A stretch of DNA of 8,852 bases, from positions 1 through 8,852 of the forward strand of contig JBJXFQ010000111.1 of the NCBI GenBank assembly GCA_046155605.1. Direction: 5' to 3'. The position numbers and the translations under genes are program-made. The notes beneath the pieces are model-generated. The model saw only the letters and a program-made list of their open reading frames with translations. It ran no database searches and had not been told where the DNA came from. The stretch is from JAEUIZ01 sp046155605 (GTDB lineage: Bacteria > Planctomycetota > Phycisphaerae > Phycisphaerales > UBA1924). Shown here one piece after another: positions 1 through 4,585 of the stretch. The first letter of the stretch is position 1, and each line of letters starts with the position of its first letter.

Positions 1-112
1 CCCGCCGCCACGTCGTGAACCGATGCCGCGGCGACCAGATGGTCTGCATCTCGCGCGAGGCGTTCCGCTGCGAAAGCGGACTGACATAGCCGTCATAGGT
101 GCTCTCGCTCAT
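1..112 (-). CDS. purB: Adenylosuccinate lyase, N-terminal 37 codons (partial, runs off left edge)
   Basis: Reading leftward from the ATG at 112-110 gives an open frame of 37 codons to the window edge, starting MSESTYDGYVSPLSQRNASR and continuing with EMQTIWSPRHRFTTWRR. The pattern SPLS-x-R-x-AS-x-EM followed by a W/F-S segment and F-x-TWRR is characteristic of the N-terminus of adenylosuccinate lyase, a cytosolic fumarase/aspartase-superfamily enzyme. It cleaves SAICAR to AICAR and adenylosuccinate to AMP, releasing fumarate. All catalytic motifs lie outside the window. The gene diverges from asnB with about 100 bp between the two starts, so the gap could hold back-to-back promoters, although no clear -35/-10 pair is visible. 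Because this leader occupies 1-112, the longer asnB frame opening at 99 would overlap it, which supports the later asnB start. The family call rests on a short stretch but on several distinctive residues. Confidence 0.82.
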   Translation of the reverse strand, partial: MSESTYDGYVSPLSQRNASREMQTIWSPRHRFTTWRR

Positions 113-212
113 GCGCACAGCCTATCAAGTCGCTGCAGATGTTCCAAGCCGGCTCCGCCCCGTTCGCACCGGGTTCGTACCTCCGCCGCGTGCCCGCGCT
201 TTACTTCCCGGC

Positions 213-2531
213 ATGTGCGGCATCGCCGGCATCCTGAAAGTCCATCCGCCGGGCGAGGCCCCACCGCCGCACCACGTCGCAATCCCCGAGCCGTGGCTCG
301 ACATCCTCGATGACTCCATCAAGCACCGCGGACCCGACGGCAACGGCCGCTTCCGCGACCGTGCCATACGCCCCGATGGCACGATCGTCGATGTTGCCTT
401 GGTTCACCGACGCCTCTCGATCATCGACCACGCCGGGGGCCACCAGCCGATGGTGCTCCTGGGTACCCCGCCCCTCCGGGGCGGTTCTTCTGGTGGTACT
501 GGTCTTAGTGGCACCGGTCTTGGTGGTACTGGTCTTAGTGGCACCGGTCTTGGTGGCACCGGTCTTGGTGGCACCGGTCTCCAGACCGGTGCGCTTGCCT
601 CCGGTCGCGCCTCTTCTGGAGCCGATCGCGCCAGCGATCGGAGTGCGGGCGATGGCGTGTCCGACCGCTCGCGCGGTCGGCTCAATGGTTCCGGTCTCCT
701 CGGCAATCTCATCCCACCCGGCGCCGACGAAGGCCCCTATCGCCGCACGCTCCAGCACGCCCTTCGCCCCTGCCCCCGCTGTGCCGCGCTGGGCAAGGGC
801 ACGATCGCCGTCGTCTTTAACGGGTGCATCTACAACCACCGCGACCTTCGGCGGGAGTTGCAGGCCGCGGGCCACGAGTTCAGCACCGACCACAGCGATA
901 CCGAGGTCCTGGTGCATGGCTGGGGGGAGTGGGGGGCGTGCCTGCGTACACGGCTCGAATCCATGCACGCCACATTGATCTGGAACTCCGGGCAACTCTA
1001 CTGGATGCGCGACCGCTTCGGCGAAAAGCCCCTCTACGTCGCAGATCGAACCGGTTCGATTTCCGCGGCAGCCAGCGCGCTCGCAGGGCTGGTGCGGCTT
1101 CGTCATCAGCTCGGCTGTACTGCCCCGCTTCTGGAGGACAGCTTCCTACGAGCCTGGACTCAGTTCGGCTGGAACCAGACGGGGCCTTTCAGCGGCATCA
1201 ACGGCGCGTGGATCGACGGCGTCGGCGAACTCGGCGGCGACGGCTTGCCAGTCGACACGGCCCCGAGCCTGTGGACCGACGTGCTGAATGTCGATCGCCG
1301 GCCGCTTGACGAACATGAGGTAGATCACACGCTTCGTCACGCGGTCCACTCGCGGCTCGAGGCCGATGTGCCGCTCGGGTGCTTTCTCAGCGGCGGAATA
1401 GACTCCGCGCTCGTTGCGAACTACGCGTCGGAGCTTCGTCCCGATCTCACGACATACACCGTAAGGATGCCAGCGGGTACGTTCGATGAGTCTCGTGTCG
1501 CCGCGCGAACGGCCGCGCACCTTGGCGTGCGCCACGAGGTCCTCGACTGCAACACGAACCTCGGGGCAGACCTCGTATCACTGATCCAACAACTCGGACT
1601 GCCCTTCGGCGACAGCTCTCTTCTGCCGACGCACTGGGTGAGCCGGGCGGCCCGTGACCGGGTGAGGGTTGCCTTGACAGGTGATGGCGGCGACGAGCTC
1701 TTCATGGGCTATGACCGCCACCGAGCGCTTCCCCTCCTCGCCCGCCTCCAGCGCACCGACCGCGAATTCCTGGACCTCGTCGCACGCCTCATCCCAGGCG
1801 GGCAACGCGGCCGTTCGTTCGGTGCGCGCGCCACCCGACTCCTCGCCGCCGCGCGATTCAGCGGCTATAAGGAGCTCGTCGCGATCTTCACCACGAACGA
1901 GGCCTGGAAACTAGGTCTGGCGCCACAGGGACACGTCGGCTTTGGCACCATTGGTCACTTTGGCATGACGATCGCCGCCAGCGCCGACCCCGATGATCAG
2001 CTTTGGCTCGACTGTGCCCGACGATTCGACCTCGCGTTCTACCTGCCGGAGGATCTGCTTCGAAAGTCGGATACCGCGTCGATGTCATGCGCCCTCGAGG
2101 TCCGCGCTCCGTTCCTCGATGCCGCTCTCTCCCGGGCGTGCATCGCCGCGGAAACGACCTCCCTCATGCCCCGCGGTCGGGAGGGGGGGCGCAAGGGCCT
2201 CCTCCGCGCCGTCGCCCGCAAATACCTTCCCGCCGACATCGTCGATCGTCCCAAGCAGGGCTTCGCTATCCCCATCGGCGAGTGGTTCCGCTCTGATTAC
2301 GGCGGCCTGCGCCAGCTCCTCCACGACCACCTCCTCCGCCCCGAGCCCTTCGGCCCCGACCACCTCGGCATCAACTCCATCATCAACATGAGTTTCGTCC
2401 GCCAGATGCTCAAGGAGCACGACGACGCCGGCACGCGATCCATCTGGCCCTGGAAGGGCCGCGACCACTCGCAGCGGCTCTATATGCTCCTCGTGCTCTC
2501 GATATGGGCCAAGTGGCTCGGCAAGTTGTAA
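213..2531 (+). CDS. asnB: Asparagine synthetase (glutamine-hydrolysing), class B, with a large low-complexity insertion
   Basis: 772 residues; makes asparagine from aspartate, ATP and glutamine-derived ammonia in the cytosol. The start is fixed by MCGIAGIL: class II glutamine amidotransferases need Cys2 at the N-terminus after Met removal, so the upstream in-frame ATGs at 99 and 111 are rejected. No clear Shine-Dalgarno precedes it. Glutaminase motifs seen: HRGPDG (38-43), HRRLSIID (65-72), FNG (202-204), IYNH, HSDTEV (228-232) and RDRFGEKPLY (266-275). Synthetase motifs: PP-loop SGGIDS (393-398), LTGDGGDELFMGY (488-500), LPEDLLRKSDTASM, EVRAPFLD (629-636) and RPKQGFAIP (679-687). Oddities: about 120 residues separate QPM (78-80) from FNG, where the family usually has roughly 10-15; FNGE is FNGC (Cys205); CPRC lies at 187-190; and the usual FASE and L-x-PG stretches of the late glutaminase domain are not recognisable. 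The synthetase half looks intact. Relatives also serve in amidation of glycans or peptides, so the exact acceptor is not certain. Confidence 0.9.
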   Translation: MCGIAGILKVHPPGEAPPPHHVAIPEPWLDILDDSIKHRGPDGNGRFRDRAIRPDGTIVDVALVHRRLSIIDHAGGHQPMVLLGTPPLRGGSSGGTGLSGTGLGGTGLSGTGLGGTGLGGTGLQTGALASGRASSGADRASDRSAGDGVSDRSRGRLNGSGLLGNLIPPGADEGPYRRTLQHALRPCPRCAALGKGTIAVVFNGCIYNHRDLRRELQAAGHEFSTDHSDTEVLVHGWGEWGACLRTRLESMHATLIWNSGQLYWMRDRFGEKPLYVADRTGSISAAASALAGLVRLRHQLGCTAPLLEDSFLRAWTQFGWNQTGPFSGINGAWIDGVGELGGDGLPVDTAPSLWTDVLNVDRRPLDEHEVDHTLRHAVHSRLEADVPLGCFLSGGIDSALVANYASELRPDLTTYTVRMPAGTFDESRVAARTAAHLGVRHEVLDCNTNLGADLVSLIQQLGLPFGDSSLLPTHWVSRAARDRVRVALTGDGGDELFMGYDRHRALPLLARLQRTDREFLDLVARLIPGGQRGRSFGARATRLLAAARFSGYKELVAIFTTNEAWKLGLAPQGHVGFGTIGHFGMTIAASADPDDQLWLDCARRFDLAFYLPEDLLRKSDTASMSCALEVRAPFLDAALSRACIAAETTSLMPRGREGGRKGLLRAVARKYLPADIVDRPKQGFAIPIGEWFRSDYGGLRQLLHDHLLRPEPFGPDHLGINSIINMSFVRQMLKEHDDAGTRSIWPWKGRDHSQRLYMLLVLSIWAKWLGKL
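468..484. repeat. Perfect inverted repeat 1 in asnB insertion
   Basis: CCGCCCC, a 3-base loop TCC, then GGGGCGG (7-bp arms). It sits just 5' of the tandem array, inside the asnB coding sequence. Confidence 0.85.
498..581 (+). repeat. Tandem 15-bp repeat (30-bp higher-order unit) encoding Gly-Thr-Gly-Leu
   Basis: Five full 15-bp units and a partial sixth, starting at 498, 513, 528, 543, 558 and 573. Units alternate between ACTGGTCTTAGTGGC and ACCGGTCTTGGTGGY; 498-527 and 528-557 are two 30-bp copies differing at one base. Being a multiple of three, the array stays in frame and encodes TGLSG/TGLGG pentapeptides (residues 96-123). It is richer in T-ending codons (GGT, CTT, ACT, AGT) than the C-ending usage around it, consistent with recent local expansion. 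Confidence 0.95.
571..592. repeat. Perfect inverted repeat 2 in asnB insertion
   Basis: GCACCGGTCT, CC, AGACCGGTGC (10-bp arms, 2-base loop). The left arm is the last unit of the 15-bp tandem array and the right arm is its reverse complement, so the array ends in a hairpin. Confidence 0.9.
622..641. repeat. Perfect inverted repeat 3 in asnB insertion
   Basis: CCGATCGC, GCCA, GCGATCGG (8-bp arms, 4-base loop), within the Arg/Ser/Asp-rich part of the insertion. Confidence 0.9.
661..680. repeat. Perfect inverted repeat 4 in asnB insertion
   Basis: CCGACCGC, TCGC, GCGGTCGG (8-bp arms, 4-base loop). It has the same 8-4-8 layout as the repeat at 622-641 and starts with the same three bases, suggesting a related element. 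Confidence 0.9.
1045..1060. repeat. Perfect 16-bp palindrome in the late glutaminase domain of asnB
   Basis: ATCGAACCGGTTCGAT is fully self-complementary. It encodes part of ADRTGSIS (residues 277-284), where class B synthetases normally continue from KPLYY to a FASE-like stretch that is not recognisable here. Confidence 0.85.
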
Positions 2532-2556
2532 GTCCGTCATTGCCTGTGGCCGAACC

Positions 2557-2580
2557 AGCGCGCTTGCCGCCCCGCGCGCT
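2557..2580 (+). terminator. Possible weak transcription terminator after asnB
   Basis: AGCGCGC (2557-2563) and GCGCGCT (2574-2580) can pair around a 10-base loop, 26 bases after the asnB stop. The hairpin is followed by a T/C-rich run rather than a clean T tract, so intrinsic termination is only a possibility. Confidence 0.3.
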
Positions 2581-2672
2581 TCTCCCTTTCCGCTTTCCTT
2601 CACACTCTTCCGCTCTTTCTGCTCTCTTCCCCGCCTCTCCGAGTGCTCTGTGCCTCTGTGTTCGATCTTCGT
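2581..2672. repeat. Intergenic strand-asymmetric (C/T-rich) element with a CTCTGTGCCTCTGTG core
   Basis: The plus strand is almost all pyrimidine from 2581 to 2640 (tctccctttccgctttcc and so on). It then reads gctctgtgcctctgtgttc (2645-2663), so the minus strand carries ACACAGAGGCACAGAG followed by GGAGAGG and AGAGAGC-type purine runs. From memory, similar CACAGAG-rich elements recur between genes in many environmental bacterial genomes and produce spurious Arg/Glu-rich ORFs. Only one copy is in this window, so dispersed-repeat status is inferred. It fills much of the 192-bp asnB-SDR gap. Confidence 0.45.
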
Positions 2673-2723
2673 TGATAGGCCCCGCCACCCCGCGATATCC
2701 TCAGCCTCACCCGGAGCCCTCCC

Positions 2724-3704
2724 ATGCCCGACCTCACCATCGCAGTCACCGGTGCCACCGGCTTCGTCGGCCGCTGTGTCGTCCGCGAGTTGCTCTCCCG
2801 CGGCTGGCACGTTCACGCTCTCGTCCGTGACCACGCCAAGGCCGCCGCCACGCTCCCACGAAACGACCGCCTGCGATTGGTCGCGGGCGACGTGGCAACC
2901 CCCGCCGCGCTGGCCGCGCTCGTGGCCGCCACCTCCGCCTGCGTCAACACCATCGGCATCATCCGCGAGACCGGCAGCGCGACCTTTCAAAGAGCCCACG
3001 TTGACGCTACTCGCGGCCTCATCGACGCGTGCCGCGACGCCGGCACCAGGCGATTCGTCCACATCTCGGCGCTGGGCGTTCGTGACCACGCCCCGACCCG
3101 CTACCAGCAGACCAAGTTCACCGCCGAGCAACTCCTCCGCCGCAGCGGCCTCGATTGGACCATCCTCCGCCCTTCGCTCATTCACGGCCCCGAGGGCGAG
3201 TTCATCCGTCTCGCCAAGGGCTGGGCCTCGGGAGGCAAGCCGCCGTTCTTCTTCCTCCCCTACTTCGTCGGCGGGGGCCTCGCCAGCGATGTTCCCCTCG
3301 CCCCGCTCAAGCGCGATGCGGCCTCCGTCCAACCCGTCGCGGTCGAGGACGTTGCCCGCGCCGTCGCCGCGGCCATCGAACGCCCCGACGCCATCGGCGA
3401 GGTCTACAACCTCGTCGGCCCCGAGACGCTGACGTGGCCCGATGTCCTCACCGCGATCCGCGATGCCGTGCCCGGCAGCCGCCCCGACCTCGAGCCCCGC
3501 CCCATCCAATCGGAGCACGCCGTCATCGCCGCGATCGCCGCCAAGGCCGTCGGCCTCGGCTCGCTCCTGCCTTTCGACGCCGGGATGGCCACCATGGGTG
3601 CCGAGGATTCCACCGCTGAGGCCGACAAGGCCCGCATCGATCTCGGACTCGCGCCCGCGCCCTTCCGCGCCGCGCTCGCGGGTTATGCCGGTCGCATCGC
3701 CTGA
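2724..3704 (+). CDS. Atypical short-chain dehydrogenase, NDUFA9-like (complex I 39-kDa subunit type) NAD(P)-binding protein
   Basis: 326 residues, a usual length for extended or atypical SDR proteins. The N-terminal Rossmann fold begins LTIAVTGATGFVG, with a G-x-x-G-x-x-G nucleotide loop at Gly10/Gly13/Gly16. Further signatures are the D56 region (GDV), CVNTIGIIRE (73-82) with TFQRAHVDATR, FVHISALG (111-118), YQQTK with Tyr127/Lys131 as the YxxxK pair, and DWTILRPSLIHGP (144-156). The N-x-x-G-I-hinge, F-x-x-x-HV-x-x-T and LRPS-x-x-x-GP combination is typical of the NDUFA9-like branch, whose bacterial members bind NAD(P)H but rarely have known substrates. No membrane segment or signal peptide is evident. 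GGAG at 2713-2716, 7 bases before the ATG, supports the start. It follows asnB after 192 bp and precedes the HhH-like gene after 86 bp. No complex I gene is nearby, so a respiratory role cannot be claimed; quinone, isoprenoid or sugar-nucleotide chemistry are alternatives. Confidence 0.85.
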   Translation: MPDLTIAVTGATGFVGRCVVRELLSRGWHVHALVRDHAKAAATLPRNDRLRLVAGDVATPAALAALVAATSACVNTIGIIRETGSATFQRAHVDATRGLIDACRDAGTRRFVHISALGVRDHAPTRYQQTKFTAEQLLRRSGLDWTILRPSLIHGPEGEFIRLAKGWASGGKPPFFFLPYFVGGGLASDVPLAPLKRDAASVQPVAVEDVARAVAAAIERPDAIGEVYNLVGPETLTWPDVLTAIRDAVPGSRPDLEPRPIQSEHAVIAAIAAKAVGLGSLLPFDAGMATMGAEDSTAEADKARIDLGLAPAPFRAALAGYAGRIA

Positions 3705-3775
3705 GCCGACCTTTCGCGCGACCGCCCAGGCCACCCAGATCGACTCCCGCTTCGCTCATGCCGATCCCTCTCGTT

Positions 3776-3786
3776 GGAGAAAGGGG
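3776..3786 (+). promoter_or_regulatory. Ribosome binding site that decides the start at 3791
   Basis: GGAGAAAGGGG ends four bases before ATG 3791. It lies downstream of the alternative in-frame ATG at 3758, which has no such site, so 3791 is preferred. Confidence 0.55.
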
Positions 3787-3790
3787 TCTC

Positions 3791-4585
3791 ATGCCCAAGG
3801 ACAAGCGCATCAACGAACTCCCCGGCATCGCCCAATCCGCGGTCGTCGGGCTGAATCGCATCGGGATTCTCAGCCTCGCCGATCTGCTCGCGGCTGATTT
3901 CGATCGTGTCGCCTACATCGTCGAGAACGCCGACGAGGCCACGCGCCTGATGAAAGAGGCCCGCCGCACGCTCGGCACCGAGACGCCCCGTCGCCGCCAC
4001 AGCGAGCCAACGTCGCGCCACCGCGCCCACGGCTCCACCACCACCCACAGCACCATGCCCGCGTCGCTCTCGCACCCCGCCGGCCCGACGCAGCCGGCAC
4101 CACCGGGCCAATCCGCGCTCGGCGCGGCCCTCGCGCTCGCGGGCAAGGGCCTCGAAGGACGCACCGCGCTCGCCAACCGCATCGGCGCGCTCTCGATGCT
4201 CTTCGATCACGGCGCCAGCGACGACGAACTCGCCGCGGCGCTCGTTCTCGAGCCTGCCGAGTCCGGTGCCGTCGCCCTCGACGAGATCGCCTCGACCCTC
4301 GGCAACGACATCGCCCGCGCCGTCGAAGAAGCCGCCGCGCTCCGTGCCGTGCCCATGCTCCCCACCGGCAAACTCCCTCGCTACTACCTCGACATGGCCC
4401 GCAACGCCACCGTCACCTCGCGTCGCATCTGTGCCGCCTTCGTCCCCTCGATGCTCGCCGCCGACCACGGCCCACAGGCGTATTACGCGGGGCTGCTGCT
4501 CGAAGGCCTCGAAGCCGGCGGGCCGGATGATCTCGTCGCCGCTGCCAGGGCCGCCGCCTCGCGGCTCTCTCGCTCCGCAGCGTAG
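3791..4585 (+). CDS. Uncharacterised protein: helix-hairpin-helix-like N-terminus plus degenerate SpoT-like HD segment
   Basis: 264 residues from the ATG with a good upstream ribosome binding site (275 if ATG 3758 is used). Residues 1-62 read INELPGIAQSAVVGLNRIGI then SLADLLAADFDRVA, the LPGI...L..IGI..L.DLL style of helix-hairpin-helix (DUF4332-like) segments that often bind nucleic acid or other proteins. Residues 63-108 are a Pro/Ser/Thr/His-rich, probably disordered linker. Residues 110-235 are helical, and DDELAAALVLEP (144-155) with VALDEIASTLGNDIARAV (161-178) echoes the D..L.AAALLHD..ED...L.EI...FG..VA.LV pattern of RelA/SpoT HD hydrolase domains. The HD pair is replaced by Leu153-Glu154, and no ADRLHN-like motif is visible, so a metal-dependent hydrolase is unlikely. 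No signal peptide or membrane helix is seen. The last 34 codons overlap the opposing glycosyltransferase. Function unknown; both domain assignments are by eye. Confidence 0.7.
   Translation: MPKDKRINELPGIAQSAVVGLNRIGILSLADLLAADFDRVAYIVENADEATRLMKEARRTLGTETPRRRHSEPTSRHRAHGSTTTHSTMPASLSHPAGPTQPAPPGQSALGAALALAGKGLEGRTALANRIGALSMLFDHGASDDELAAALVLEPAESGAVALDEIASTLGNDIARAVEEAAALRAVPMLPTGKLPRYYLDMARNATVTSRRICAAFVPSMLAADHGPQAYYAGLLLEGLEAGGPDDLVAAARAAASRLSRSAA
4483..4585. other. Tail-to-tail coding overlap of 103 bp
   Basis: The plus-strand HhH-like gene stops at 4583-4585 (TAG). The minus-strand glycosyltransferase stops at 4485-4483 after reading through the last 34 codons of its neighbour. Both frames are continuous with well-supported genes. 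No intrinsic terminator is visible between the converging units. Confidence 0.8.

Larger units (their letters stand above)
453..800 (+). other. In-frame insertion in the AsnB glutaminase domain
   Basis: Codons 81-196 of asnB separate two segments that are nearly adjacent in ordinary class B synthetases (GGHQPM and IAVVFNG). In order it encodes a short Pro/Gly stretch, a Gly-Thr-Gly-Leu repeat (96-123), an Arg/Ser/Asp/Gly-rich linker (about 124-165), and an end with CPRC (187-190) that might belong to a lineage-specific form of the domain. At DNA level it contains a tandem array and four perfect inverted repeats, listed separately. The reading frame stays open throughout. The boundaries are estimates from motif spacing, not from an alignment. 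Confidence 0.75.

Noticed and set aside
99..212. Longer N-terminal extension of asnB from ATG 99 or 111
   Set aside because: It would bury the catalytic Cys2 behind 38 residues and overlap the purB leader; MCGIAG at 213 is the canonical amidotransferase start.
498..680. CRISPR array
   Set aside because: Units are contiguous 15-mers without spacers and lie in frame within a coding gene; the palindromes differ from one another.
201..1106. 301-residue minus-strand frame with Thr-Lys-Thr-Gly-Ala repeats
   Set aside because: Antisense translation of the asnB tandem array; the repeat leaves several frames open, and the flanks show no family signature.
2650..3432. 260-residue plus-strand Ser/Pro-rich frame
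   Set aside because: Offset-frame shadow of the SDR gene; the composition is an artefact of C-rich third positions.
2085..3734. 549-residue minus-strand open frame
   Set aside because: It runs antisense to the asnB end, the intergenic element and the SDR gene; low-complexity Gly/Ala/Arg/Glu composition typical of GC-rich shadow frames, and it spans a gap repeat.
3758..3790. ATG 3758 as start of the HhH-like gene
   Set aside because: The first 11 codons would consist of the ribosome binding site for ATG 3791, and no site precedes 3758; kept only as an alternative.
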